DNA of 64,000 nt from Norana najaformis (Eukaryota; Annelida; Clitellata; Crassiclitellata; Hormogastridae), in assembly GCA_964023275.1 (NCBI GenBank), contig OZ029915.1, positions 34,468,573-34,532,572 on the forward strand, in the 5' to 3' direction. Below, piece after piece: positions 38,801-49,725 of the stretch. How positions within the stretch are numbered: the first letter of the stretch is position 1; each line of letters begins with the position of its first letter. The notes beneath the pieces were generated by a model. The model searched no databases. It was not told the origin of the DNA and saw only the letters and a program-made list of their open reading frames with translations. Made by a program: the position numbers and the translations under genes.

Positions 38801-41800
38801 CTAGTCTATGTTGGCCTTATATCTTGACTAAAAATGGATATTTTTCTGGAATTGCTTTCTCTATAGGCTGTTTTTGTGTCGTCTCAGCCGACTTACTTGA
38901 TATGCACGACTGCTTAGTAGTGAATATCGACTGATGCCTTTAGCATTATTACAGTAGTGCCATAGAGGTTTTTTGATTATTTTATTATTATAAATTTAGG
39001 TACCTTAATGTGAAAAGATTGATTTTGGTTGCTTCAATCTTCATTGTGGAATTTAGCTGAACTATAAATAAGTAAAAAACTAAGCACAAATATTCTTTGA
39101 ACTCCCAAGTTTTCTAAAGTCTAAATTGACTTATATATGAGTCATATATTAAGTAGAATATATAAATTAAAAGTGCATACTTACATCCACATAATTCATT
39201 TATGTGCACTATTCTGTATGGTTTATATTATATATATCTACCATTATACCTTTTACGATTTATTTGTAGGAATATGAGGTTGGGAAAGAGACGCTAGAAT
39301 CTCTACCTATTTATCATGGCCTGCAACACTTCAAAATGCATCTTCTAAAGAAATGCCAGGTCAAAGTAAGTGTTCATTTACTGTTGACACATAAAAGAAA
39401 ATCAGTTGTTTTCCATTAAACTGCTTTGGGTAGGTACAAGCAGAGATACTTACCCATGGTAATCTTGTAAATATCCATGTAGAAGTTTGTTTGAAGAGAC
39501 TTTGTGTTCTTTGCAATAGTTAATCATTTGCTATTAACTGAAAAACTTCTGTTTTCTTAAGTTGGCAATTAAGACCTGTTCTGTTAGCTATAATTTCTGT
39601 TTTGATGTTACGTACATTATCCTATGTTTTACTTTCATCAGGTGAACGAAGTAAAAGTGGACATAGAAATGGAGGACAATGAAGTCTTGGACAAATGTGT
39701 TTTGGATCAGAAATGGATTACAGGGGTGTGTTGATTTGTTTTCTCAATCTCTGCAGTTATCTAGAATTTATTTGTCAGCCTTCACTTTAAATTATTAATT
39801 TTCTGCTGGTTTGTAAGGTAATATGACCAAAATATGTATAGAACCTCTACAATAGTCTCTAAGAAAAATTGTTGTCACAAGCAGAAACCTATATGAATTG
39901 AAATTGAACTTGGCTGTGAAACTACAGTATACAACCTGCCGAATGCAGTGGTACTTTCTTGCACAGGGGCATCGATGCAGCATTCTGTGTGTATGCATTT
40001 TTCAGCATTTAAGCTGCTGGAAGGGGACCAGCTTCCTTTCTAAGTAAGTTAACTCACAGTAAATTAGGTCAGTGAATGATCACTTCTTCCAATGACAAAC
40101 AACAGAAAACAAATTTTCTGAATTTGTGTCTATGTTTTCGACAGCCATGGTGACCAAATAAGAGATTTTATATTTGGTTTTTATAATTCTTTGTTAGAAG
40201 GAGAGTTTAAGGAATTTTCTGAGATTATTGATAGCACATTTAATGTCCATACTATCTATTTGTTGAATTTTTCCAGCCTCCTATAAAGGCTTGTTGAAAC
40301 CTTTCTGAATGCAACGAGCTGTTGCCTGACTTGTGTATACAATAGATTCAACTCAATGTATTTTTAAAATTTTTTAAACTGACTTGCTGGCCTCTTATTG
40401 TTGAAACCCACAAAACCGATTTTTTGCACCAGATGCTTTTCTCCTGCTAGCATTCTGTTGTACTACAAGACTAACTGAGGTTACAAATATTGAAAGCAGT
40501 TATGGTCACTCATACTGTAGTTTGAGCAACTGCAGTCTGTTGCTGAAACAATACAATGTTTTTATCTGTTTAATTAAACTTCAGTGATCATAAAAGAAAG
40601 CACTTTTTGAACTGCAATATAAAAATCTACAATTGGGCAGGATGTTGATTTGTGTTGAAGCTGTTGTATCTGAAAAGATATATATATATATATATATATA
40701 TATATCTGAGATATATATATATATCAGCATATGTAAATATTTTTTTGCATGTGTATATATTCAGTATGAAATTGAAAGTCATGTTTACACTAGCTCTAAC
40801 TCCAAAGGTTAGTAAGATATTGAATTTTTTACATCAGTAGGTTAAATTTAGACAAACATCCAAAAATGTGGCTAGGATCAGAACAGGGACTATGTGACAT
40901 TTAAAGGGTTAAGTGGTCAAGTCATAATATTCAGGATGTTAATATCATATGCAAAATGTGTGTATTTAGTTAAAGGTAAATAAAATTTTAAAACTCTAAC
41001 AATTCTGATATTTTTGTCATTTTGGACTTCGATTGAGCCAGCTAATTTCCTCTTCACCCATTTTGCTTTGGCAAATCTCTTGAGAAAAAGTCTATGGTCC
41101 ATGACAGCAAAGTAAACTGAGGGCCACATTTCCAAAACTCAGTTTACAGGGACTGATTTTGAGAAATTTACAAAAACTGTGGTCGTTTCTTTCATATTTG
41201 AGGGAGTGTTGGCACTGTTTGATAATTAATGATAACAATAATATATATTATAGATTTGTACATAACCAATGACGTTGCTGTGGAACTCCAAAATGACCAA
41301 ATATGGACTGAATGAGTTTTGGAAATGCAGTGCTTAATTACTTCTTACCAAGTGTCAAATTTCAAGAATAAATACTAAAGATATGAAGCTTATTGAAATT
41401 TTAAACCAAATTTTAAAATATTTTAGTTACTTTTGAGATTGTCTGTAGTTGCCATTAATTTCTAATTGCCATCTTATATGAGTCATGTGACCCATCTTGC
41501 TCTTATTTTCTTTTTGATGTTTATATGTGTAGGGCAAATTTTCACTGCTGTGACTTAGGGTTCCAACAGTTGCATGGGAAAACTAGATTTGCAAAATCTT
41601 AAGTCTCATCGATCAAAAAGTTTCTTTGTGAGTCACATAAGACTACCTGTAAAATTTTAGCACAATTTAAAAATATTTAGAGATCCGTCAAGGTCTCCAA
41701 ATTTCCAGAGAACTTGTCACTTCAGCACAAATTGTGTATAACTATGAAAAAGCTTTTCAAAAGTAAAATAATTAAGCTCATGAAGACATGCTCAGTATTA

Positions 41801-44800
41801 TTGGAAAGATACAAATGTGAAGATTATAAAATTGTAAGCTTTGCTATACTAGATAATTAGAAATTTCGGAGATTTCAGTTCCAATTACGTGTGATCCATG
41901 AGCACAGTGCCCTACACCAAACATGCTGGACGGGGAAGGCCATCTACTCGCTGAAGACAGTTATACTACTGGAAGGATACAAAAATGTACTCCAACCTAC
42001 TGCTCAGTTTGGTACACCCTGCTGTAACTATATGCAACATTTGTACAAGTTTGCAGTGAAGCACACCAAAGGATTTATAATGAAACCAGCCAGGGAACTG
42101 TTGCACTGACATTGATTTTCTTGTGTCTTGTAGTTGTTAAACTCTTTGCTGAATCTAGTCCAATCTGCCAACGCTTAAAGCCATTTGTCATCAGACAACA
42201 TGTATGAGGAACGGATAAAGTTTCAGGACAGTTTCAGTGACCATTTAATATGTGCTTTGTAATTAACAAAGAACTTATTATTTGTGAACACAAGCACCAG
42301 TCTGGACTGTATGGGCCATAGTTAGATTTTCAGTTGTCTGGCTATTATAAGGGTTCAGTTCAGTTGCTTGATACTGTTTCTGAGAACTTCTGGTGGCAGA
42401 CTGTTCGTGTTCAAACAAGGATTGCATTATAATTACTATATATTATTATTGACTTGCCTACTTTTAGGGTTTATAGACTTGAGTTTTAACATTTGCACGC
42501 TGTAATATGTTGCATGCAATTTATAAATAAACGTGGGTTGCAGTTTTAGCCATGTGACTAGTTTATTTACAAACCAGAAGCTAAATAAAATGAAATAGAC
42601 ATTTATAATTTTTGAGAAATGGTTGGTTTTATCTCTTGTAATGGTAATGTCCATGTGAAATTAATATAAATTGTAAATTGTTTGCTGATATTATCAGTCC
42701 ACCATAAACGAGTTGGGCAGTAAAGTGGTCTATTTGGTATTATTATAACTAATATCGACTTGCCTACTTATGCAGTTGCTGTTATTCTCAGCACAAGACC
42801 GAAGACCCAATGCTGGCCTAGTTAGCTATGTTGGTTAAAGCATACGTCAAGGCGCCTCTGTGCATGAAGATGCTGGCTGGCATACCAATCGTGGCTTATT
42901 TCAGAGATTTGAATCTTGGACTAGCACAGTCCATACACAGGGACCTTAAATGGCATTGTACCAATTCAAGTTGGCAGCGGTGTTGAAGGATCTCTCCCGA
43001 TCAGATCATTGAAAAATGAGCATGGTCGAGGCCATACAGTCACTATATAAAAATGTGTACTTTTAGATTTACACGATTAACAACATGAATTTCACATACT
43101 GTAAGCAGTTGGATTGAAACCAATAAGCTCAATCAAATTCCATGCCATCTTTGTGAGGTATTTCCAACTCACCCACTCCGTTCAACATGCTCCTCTTCTG
43201 TCCTAACACTGCTAGCTTTGCCCTCCTTTCACCTCATCCTTAAAATTTGGAAATCGCTGCATAGCCAAGCTGCTCCACCCCTTTGGAATAAGCTGCCATC
43301 TGAATTACAACAATTATCTTGTTCAGTTCAATTCACTGTTCAATGTTCATTTATTGAAACCATACAAACAAACAACAAATATTGAAACCGTTCAAACAAA
43401 GATGTTCTTATGAACAGCGTACAACATCTCCATGGGTATCAAAAGGCAGGTCCGAAACGACAAGGTACCGCTTAATGAAACCGCCTATAACCTAATACAA
43501 ATGTCCATATGGCAAATGATCAGCTTAAGATATATCAGCTAAAATGTCATTAAGACATTTAGAGCAGAACTAATACTAAAACATAACCAAAACAAAATGG
43601 TAACAAACAAACACACAAAACTAACTTAACGAGTTGAAATTGTGCTAGAATATGTATGCAAATATCTCTTAAATAAGTACACATTATATGCATATCAGAA
43701 GGCAAACCATTCCATAAGTCCAGGCCAATACATTCAAATTAATAGAGAATAGTCTAGTACATGTATTTGTGTGGGCCAATCCTCGATACCTGTCTTCAGA
43801 TCTAGTGAAATAGGTACGATGTCCAAGATAAGTTAGAAAATAATCATTAAAAGAAGCAGGAAGTAGATGGTGATAATACCGATACATAAACTCGTACATT
43901 TGCATTTTTTTAATACAATCAACTTTGAAAATATTCATGTCAACAGTGCATTGATCAGTGCTAGAATAAGGTGATCCTTAAATAACTTGTACAGCACATT
44001 TCCGAAGTATAGTCAATCTCTTTAATCGAGATGGATAATTTGAGGCCCATGCAATGTTGCAATATGACAAATATGGATAAACTAGGGAGTAACATAGATT
44101 AAGTGGTCTCCTCATTGCTGGGCCATAGCACCCTTCGCTCAGCCACTCAAGATCTCCTGTTTGTCCTTCGCATGAGAACCGCTGCGGCCCAGTCCAGAAG
44201 CTTTGCCTATGTTGGTCGCATTTGCTGGAATTGTCTCCCTCAAGAATTGCAACTTGAGCTCCTTTCTCTCCCCTCTCAGTGTTCCGCAGGCCCCTGAAGA
44301 CTGTACTGTTTAACAGTGATTTTACTTTTTCGGGTCGGAAGCACCTCTGTCGAATTTATTCTGTAAGAGGTGTTTATAAATTTCAAATTACACTTACAAA
44401 AGATGCACCTGGCAAGGTAACACACTCCTAATGCAAGATAACACGGAATATTTTTTTGCAACTTCAGTAGATATGTGCTTAATATGGTCCTTCCAGGTTA
44501 AATACTCATCAATACATACATGTACACTCAAAAATTTAGTACATTTAGTTTATAAGTAATCTAGTATCAATGGAAAATTTAATATTCTTCTGTGGGAGCA
44601 GTTTTGTATGAGAGCAAAATAAGATATACTTAGACAAATTCAAAGATAACCTGGGAAATTTTATCATACATATTTAAAAGTGGCATAGTTGTAGTGTCCC
44701 ATTCGAAATCCATATTGATGAGCATACAAAATATTAATTTTTGTCCAGCAGCTATTTAACCTTTCACACATCAGTTTTTCAAAAACTTTAGAAAAGAAGG

Positions 44801-47694
44801 GCAAAACAGAAATTGGTCTACAATTAGCAACATCTTCCTTATTTAAATATACAGATTTAATTTAGATATGAATATAGGTGCCACTTTAGCAATTTTTATC
44901 CCCGATGAGAAAATACCTGCTTTAAAGGAGCAATTAACTATATCCGATAAAGGTACAGCAACAACATATAGAGCACAATTAGCAATGCAAGGGTATATAT
45001 TGTCAGGTCCTGCACTATGTGTAATACAAAATGATTGTGCCAAATTTAAAATTTCTTCTGGTGGTGTGGGACAAATTCCAAAGGAATTTAGGGTTGGTTC
45101 ATTAAGAAACATATCATAGGAGACTGTTCCATGAGTAATTTCAGCAGCCAATGATTGTCCAATGCTTTTAAAAAATCATTAAATTTATTAGCCAGAGAAT
45201 TTGCATCCTTAACTATGGTTCCATTAATATTAATACAATCAATATTAGATCCTATATTACCCATTTGCACTAATGATCTAATAACACTCCATGTTTTTTA
45301 AGACTGTATTTGTATTTTGTAAATTCTGTTGTATAATAATGTTGCTCAGCTTTAATTCGTATTTGTCTAAACTAATTACGATATGCTATAAATTTAGCTT
45401 TATTTACATCAGAGCGATTTTTAAGTATTTTAAATATAATTTAGACTTCTTGTTACATGAATTCAATAAAGCTGTAGTCATCCATGGTTGTCTCGGTACA
45501 TTATGTTTTTTCTTATTGTGCTGAACTAAATGGAAAAGGGAAATGCATTATCATAGGCTTTTTATATTGTTCAATGAATAGTGCATATGCAAGTGGTATA
45601 TCATTATCCGAGCATGCCCTGGATCTCAGAGTCCAATCTATTTGCATAAGCAATGACTGAAAATGTTTCGTTGAGACATCATTTACAAGCCTGTCAGTGT
45701 GTGGAACACAGTTACTGGATGAAGCAGGATTAAGATTAGCCCAAACAATAATAGGAAGGTGATCAGAAATATCATCAACAATGATCGAGGAGCCTGCAGG
45801 ATTCAAATATATTATCAATAATAGTAGCTGAAGTTGAAGTAATTCTAGTAGGACGACATATCGTGGGGAGGAAATGATATGACGACAAACAATTAAACAA
45901 ATTGTGATGTTAAAAATGGCTATTAGACTGTTTTAGGTCAATATTAAAATCACCAGCTAAGAAAACTTTTTAAATCCATTTTGTTAAGATATGACAGTAA
46001 CTGGTCAAGATATGTATTAAATATATCCAGTGTTTGTCCCGGTTGTGTATAAATAGTACCAATAATGCAGTTAACTCCTTGGCCCTGTGGTAATGTTATA
46101 AAAATACTTACATTTGAGTTATGATATAAGTTTAAATCCAAGACCTCAAATTTAATACCATCCTTAATGAAGAAAGCAACAACCTACCTTCTCTTCCTGT
46201 GGTTCTATATTTATAGACAATTTGATATATATATATATACACTGATACAAATACAGTTTCAGCATTAAATAAGTCTAGCCATGTTTCAGTCAATGCCAAA
46301 ATAGTCACAGGTAACTGGGTCAGAAGCAGAGAAATATCTTATATCTTGGGAATGAGACTCCTACAATTTAGATCCATTATATGAACTCACCATCACTTCA
46401 CCCACTGCAATCTCTGCACAGGTCTTTCACTCTAAACTGAAAACACTCCTCTTCCACAAATCCTATCCTGACTTTTCCTCTTATCTCTCTTTCTCCGGTC
46501 CAATCCGAAACACCAGAAAGTGGACAAAGCTGAACTCTTCACATCCAAACAAAGTGTTCACAGTCAACAGAACTACTGTAGATGTACAGATCTTCAATAA
46601 TGTTGCTGAGCAAGTAAGTATAGTTATATTTAGATCCTTGTATAGTAGCCTATTGTTTTCTGTGTACTTATGCACTGCCTCTTAAAAATAAACTCAGCAC
46701 TAACCTTGGCATTAGTGACTCTCTTATAGGCTAAATGTGATGCTAGTGTCTAATGATCTAATCTAATGACTTTTACAGCGCCATTATCATAATTTCCAAG
46801 GCATCAATTGATGGTCGCTTCACGTCAAAATTGCAATCCTGAATCATCTGTTGAAGTAACTGGGTTGAGTTCCGATAGGTCAGAGAAACCAGAAGCTAGG
46901 TGATGGTGGGTAAGGATGTTGAAACAGATGAGTTTTAAGTTTAGACCTGATGACATCACAGAACCGATGGAACGAACAGAACTTGGCAGCGAATTAACAG
47001 TTAGGCTCGATAGTTGACGTTAATGTGTGAGAAGAACCTATGCAATGTATCTGCACAGGGTAGCCTCGAGACTATACACCTTGTTACGAGGTGGGCATAC
47101 AAACCAATCAGCTATCATGTAATGTAGTAGCCTAGTTGTGGGTTGAACGACGCTGTAATATGTTGCCATATATAGATTGTAATCTCAGATATATTTAGCT
47201 CCTCTTGATAGAGAACTCAAAGGTGCTGACAACACAAGAACTAATAAGATCTAAGACCGAACCAAATGGTTTTGAACACTTATGGAGCAGGGATAAAGAA
47301 AGACGAAGGACTTCATGTGATAGATACTATGGATATTGTCTTTACATATACATTGACAGTGATACAGATTTTGAAACAGTGCAAATAGTTGTACTCATTG
47401 ATTGCATTTCAGGTACCTTATATATTTTTCTTAACTAATTTTTATTCTTAATTTATTTTTAAGGCAATTGCAGCAAGTCCTGCCTTGCTGTTGATTCAGC
47501 ACATCGACAAACTCAGCCTTAAGGACTCTCCAGATCCACAAGATGCGCTGGAAAAGATTAATGCAGTTCTCAATTTAGCAGAAAGGGCTAAACAGGAAGG
47601 GGTGCTGTTTATCATCGGACTTGCCAATAACATGAAGCATGTATCGGATGGACTCACAGAAGCAGGCTTATTCAAAGAACAGCAGAAGAACTAA
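29081..47694 (+). CDS. DUF4211-domain protein gene (QSER1/PRR12- or CCDC82-like), 13 exons
   Basis: Exons: 29081-29820, 30624-30769, 31191-31366, 32976-33093, 33839-33979, 34427-34551, 35215-35318, 35591-35688, 36556-36618, 37024-37134, 39270-39365, 39642-39725, 47464-47694. All internal junctions are GT-AG and phase-compatible. From ATG 29112 they total 2202 bp, 733 residues. Residues 1-236 are Ser/Asp-rich with QKSGFLNSFLSFI; 237-345 are acidic then basic, disordered and probably nuclear; about 430-640 match the DUF4211 layout (YMDALNTIDEVISECL, CNSNCKAEKLLRLYGCIYHR, IYHGLQHFKMHLLKKC). QSER1 binds DNA and limits DNA methylation in vertebrates, PRR12 is a nuclear regulator, and CCDC82 is little known; I cannot say which is closest. 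If QSER1/PRR12-like, long N-terminal exons are expected further upstream. The last-exon tail is not one I recognise. Confidence 0.8.
30020..30110 (+). mobile_element. Degenerate tRNA-derived SINE head
   Basis: GGTCAGTTGGTAGAATGCTT resembles the A box seen at 8275 and 62060, followed by TTGGCTAG; the B-box region (TTTTGGGCCTCCC) is decayed. Lies in the first intron of the DUF4211 gene. Confidence 0.5.
30624..30769 (+). CDS. DUF4211 gene, exon 2 (residues 237-285)
   Basis: TTGATTCAG acceptor, GTGAGT donor, phase 1 to 0. Encodes KRLLSLYTEVSDSDDSEEEL then an acidic stretch with YDSDKDPAWTP. The many Ser-Asp pairs are potential casein-kinase-2 sites. Confidence 0.85.
31191..31366 (+). CDS. DUF4211 gene, exon 3 (residues 286-344)
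   Basis: CTTGGCATAG acceptor, GTAAGA donor, phase 0 to 2. Contains EEEPIAKRRQGRPHSASK: a basic KRRQGRP, AT-hook-like and a possible nuclear-localisation signal. Confidence 0.82.
31620..32480 (+). pseudogene. Highly decayed L2/CR1-like LINE in an intron
   Basis: Scattered frames on the + strand recall LINE polymerase blocks: FFVNKIKAKYRLP near 31650 and, better, QNLLAGLVSGTYSYDHVVPV with LPKLH-LPV and YNIALVTRKTQPAYL at 32258-32420. Many stops and frameshifts. Confidence 0.6.
32976..33093 (+). CDS. DUF4211 gene, exon 4 (residues 344-383)
   Basis: CATTTTTAG acceptor, GTTCAT donor (weak), phase 2 to 0. Encodes a Pro/Thr/Ala-rich linker ending in LPLYEGPPEADSPHSFQ. Confidence 0.8.
33839..33979 (+). 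CDS. DUF4211 gene, exon 5 (residues 384-430)
   Basis: TTATTGTAG acceptor, GTATGT donor, phase 0 to 0, 47 codons. Contains FPIWKIDSGRLLQKFEPVEK; looks folded rather than disordered. Confidence 0.85.
34427..34551 (+). CDS. DUF4211 gene, exon 6 (residues 431-472)
   Basis: TTTGTATTGAAG acceptor with a poor pyrimidine tract, GTATTT donor, phase 0 to 2. Encodes YSSWVDQVHYRFKAIEVLVF and an amphipathic helix. Confidence 0.78.
35215..35318 (+). CDS. DUF4211 gene, exon 7 (residues 472-507)
   Basis: TGTTGTAG acceptor, GTGAGT donor, phase 2 to 1. Encodes EPFNIYVRILVNQSLEPTHL; start of the best DUF4211 match. Confidence 0.83.
35591..35688 (+). CDS. DUF4211 gene, exon 8 (residues 507-539)
   Basis: TTATTTTCAG acceptor, GTATGC donor, phase 1 to 0. 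Encodes the Y-DAL--ID block and FNWKDEFQ, the Trp-containing block typical of the domain. Confidence 0.87.
36556..36618 (+). CDS. DUF4211 gene, exon 9 (residues 540-560)
   Basis: CTATTTTCAG acceptor, GTATTT donor, 21 codons in phase 0: KSVDQLPSYELQDLLQNGLC then Gln. Confidence 0.83.
37024..37134 (+). CDS. DUF4211 gene, exon 10 (residues 561-597)
   Basis: TTTTCCATAG acceptor, GTAACT donor, phase 0. Contains CNSNCKAEKLLRLYGCIYH, corresponding to the C-x(2-3)-C and L-G-Y blocks of the DUF4211 family. Confidence 0.87.
37200..38960 (+). pseudogene. Decayed L2-like LINE (endonuclease end plus reverse transcriptase)
   Basis: The + strand starts with the end of an APE-type endonuclease (GHTLDLLVTGSD-like, ESCLSDHLAIVTSFAF with the SDH motif) followed by a decayed polymerase: ALDLLDLLTML, ILQGSALCPCF in place of the PQGS box, LGVMFDSKLS, LKSLHWLLKEKRI and NARPAL. 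Numerous frameshifts and stops. It fills the intron between exons 10 and 11 in the gene's own direction. Confidence 0.75.
39270..39365 (+). CDS. DUF4211 gene, exon 11 (residues 598-629)
   Basis: TATTTGTAG acceptor, GTAAGT donor, phase 0. EYEVGKETLESLPIYHGLQH continuing FKMHLLKKCQVK; the V-G----R/ESLP-IYH-L-HFK pattern matches the C-terminal end of DUF4211 as I remember it from CCDC82. Confidence 0.87.
39642..39725 (+). CDS. DUF4211 gene, exon 12 (residues 630-657)
   Basis: CTTTCATCAG acceptor, GTGTGT donor, 28 codons in phase 0. Encodes VNEVKVDIEMEDNEVLDKCV then LDQKWITG. Confidence 0.8.
39726..42330. other. First part of the 7.7-kb last intron
   Basis: No exon recognised; A/T-rich. A 72-codon frame at 41891-42109 has no motif or splice support. 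Confidence 0.55.
40679..40725. repeat. (TA)n microsatellite
   Basis: Two TA runs separated by CTGAG, in the last intron of the DUF4211 gene. Confidence 0.9.
42335..43125 (+). repeat. 0.8-kb duplicated block, copy 1
   Basis: Matches 54355-55150 over its whole length in the same orientation, starting CAGTTGTCTGGCTATTATAA and running through GGTGTTGAAGGATCTC to TTACACGATTAACAAC. The second half looks like a SINE (tRNA-like TTAGCTATGTTGGTTAAAGC) with a tail also found near 62713 (TCGAGGCCATAC). Confidence 0.85.
43150..43324 (+). mobile_element. L2-like LINE C-terminus, left half of an interrupted copy
   Basis: The + strand reads like 57985-58060 (APPLWNKLPSELQQLS). The match stops at 43324 and resumes at 46378, because another LINE lies between. 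Confidence 0.7.
43325..46377 (-). pseudogene. LINE with endonuclease and reverse transcriptase (Crack/Daphne-like), inserted in L2
   Basis: From the right (5') end on the - strand: NCRSLIPKI and LALTETWL (endonuclease start) near 46300-46370, IIGTIYTQPG near 46050, ISDHLPII (SDH motif) near 45760, a linker with NGTIVKDANSLANKFNDF, the polymerase start (GPDNIYP) near 45010, FLSVHVCIDEYLTWKDHI near 44500, LVYPYLSYCNIAWASNYPSR near 44060 and YEFMYRYYHHLLPASF near 43890. Close in type to the fragment at 27490. Interrupted by frameshifts, internal loss in the polymerase centre and a CR1 insertion. Confidence 0.82.
44096..44398 (+). mobile_element. CR1-like LINE tail inserted in the - strand LINE
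   Basis: The + strand reads LGHSTLRSATQDLLFVLRMR then TAAAQSRSFAYVG, matching the C-terminus at 10490-10600, then a TTTATAAATTTCAAATTACA-type tail. It splits the host LINE frame between LPCQVHLL and LCYSLVYPYL with almost nothing lost. Confidence 0.85.
46378..46500 (+). mobile_element. L2-like LINE C-terminus, right half of the interrupted copy
   Basis: The + strand reads SPTAISAQVFHSKLKTLLFH then KSYPDFSS, the continuation of 43150-43324 when compared with the uninterrupted copy at 58080-58180. Confidence 0.72.
46833..47490 (+). repeat. Duplicated block including the start of the last exon, copy 1
   Basis: Matches 48479-49140 in direct orientation: GATAGGTCAGAGAAACCAGA, GAACTTGGCAGCGAATTAA, GAGAACTCAAAGGTGCTGAC and the exon start up to about codon 10. 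The offset at the exon start is 1649 bp. Confidence 0.85.
47464..47694 (+). CDS. DUF4211 gene, putative last exon (residues 658-733)
   Basis: TATTTTTAAG acceptor; phase 0 agrees with exon 12, 7.7 kb upstream. It encodes 76 residues, ASPALLLIQHIDKLSLKDSP, then an amphipathic helix (DALEKINAVLNLAERAKQEG) and VLFIIGLANNMKHVSDGLTE, then TAA. Not part of DUF4211, and I do not recognise the fold. It may instead be a downstream exon of another transcript. A possible AATAAA lies at 48091. Confidence 0.65.
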   Translation, partial: AIAASPALLLIQHIDKLSLKDSPDPQDALEKINAVLNLAERAKQEGVLFIIGLANNMKHVSDGLTEAGLFKEQQKN

Positions 47695-48478
47695 GTATTC
47701 CGGCCTTGAACAGCTTCAAAAGTCACAGGAGCAAGACCGATTTATGTGGAATTATTGCTGTATTGCTTTTTGCAAGCAGCACTGGTGATTTTAGCGTTTG
47801 GTTTCATGTTTTATACGTTTGCTGTGGAGACAGAATTAACTATATCACTATGTTTAGCAAGTTGACGTGATGACAATGCATTTCCAGCTCCTCTCTGCCA
47901 AATCTAGCCTAACCTTAAAAATCTCTAATGCCACAACATATCACACATGACATCGATCAATGATCACTTAAGTGAAAGCAAAGTCCTTCTAACAATAATC
48001 TTTTTATTAGACAAAGTTGAAATCTAAATGGCCAATTTCCAGCTGTTCATGCAGGCTACCTGCATAAACTCTTCGGGAGTTCTTCAGAATAATAAACAAG
48101 CTCGTTTATGCAGCCAGTTCCTGAAAGGTGCGTTGAGTCTTTAGTAGCATCTAGTTATATAGCATCTGCTATAAAGTAACCAGGATTTATTTGGTTATTG
48201 GCACACGGTTCCATGCTTCAAATTTCCTCCATATTGCTCTTGATAAGCAGCCGGATTGTTCACAGCATTAAGCACCAGGTGTTTTGCGTCCAGAGAATAG
48301 CCTGCGGTCTCTTTGGGACTTCATACAAATGTCTGCTGTGCTTAATTCAATCTTGTTGGAACTACGATGCTGAATAAATGATATATTGTGACAGCCTCTG
48401 CCTTTTCCATATATGCCTTCCAAACCTGATTATAAGTGTTCCTGGTCATTTTCCGATGTTCAGAAAATTTCCCTCAAA

Positions 48479-49140
48479 ATCACAATCCAAAACCATAAAT
48501 CGTTGGAGAAACTGGGTTGAATTCTGATAGGTCAGAGAAACCAGAAGCTAAGCTATGGTGGGTAAGCAAGTGAAACAGACGAGTTTTAAGTTTTCACCTG
48601 AATGTAAACATCACAGAACTGACAGAACGAATAGAACTTGGCAGCGAATTAATGACTAGGCTAAATAGTTAGCGTTAATGTGTGAGAAGGACTTATGCAA
48701 CATGTCTGCACAGGTTAGCCTCGACTCTATGCACCTCATTACGAGGGGGCATTCAAACCAATTAGCTATCGTGTAATGCAGTAGCCTAGCTGTGGGTTGA
48801 ATGATGCTTTAATACGCTGCCACATATAGACTGTAATCTCAGATATATTTAGCCCCTATTGATAGAGAACTCAAAGGTGCTGACAACACAAGAACTAAGA
48901 TCTCAGATCGAACCAAATGTTTTACAAACGCTTATCGAATAGAGATAAAGAAAGATGAAGGACTTCATGTGATAGATATTAAGGATATTATCTACATATA
49001 CATGGACAGTGATACATGTTATGATGCAAATAGTTGTACTCTATGACTGCATTTAAATATTATCTTAAATATTTTTCTTAACTAATTTTTATTCTTAATT
49101 TATTTTTTAAGGCACTTGCTGCGAGTCCTGCTCTGCTGAT
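48479..49140 (+). repeat. Duplicated block, copy 2, with a truncated last exon
   Basis: Carries the acceptor TTTTTTAAG and GCACTTGCTGCGAGTCCTGC, reading ALAASPALLML and then a stop, after which similarity ends. Several of the differences from copy 1 within the exon are synonymous. Confidence 0.82.
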
Positions 49141-49725
49141 GCTGTAAGCAGCTGATTCTTATAAAATATTTGCAAGGGGCTCACTAGAAAATATCTTAGT
49201 AGTTTTTTGTTGTTTTTATTTGGTTGAGCCCAGTAGGACCTAGCAAAAGGTGTTTCAATCATTGTTGTTTTGGTGCAGGTCTTCAAATTTTCTATTGTCA
49301 TGCCTGGATTTGCTGGGCATTTTGGCCTGTTCAACTCCTAAGGTCAAAAGTCACCCCATTGTTGATGGTAAAGTTCAGGCTGGGCATCAAAACTTTTGTT
49401 TAAAACTGATTTTCAAAATCATTTTCTAAAGTATCTTCATGGGGTTTCACTGTGGACTCCAGTTTTGATCAAAAAATTCTTGCATGAGGGTTTTTTAACC
49501 CTCCACGACCCCAGGCCTTCAGGCTGGTGATGTCAGCATTCTTCTAGTATAAATAATTGTCAACTTCTCTTTCCACTGGGCAGCTATGTGAAGGTTTATC
49601 AGACAAGTACAGAGAGCTGTACAAATCATCATCATGGGCTCTGGTTGTATCTTGGCCTTGTTGACTGCAACTGGACAAATTTTCACCCACAACTGCCTCA
49701 ATGATCTCAGCTTTAACTTTCTTAA

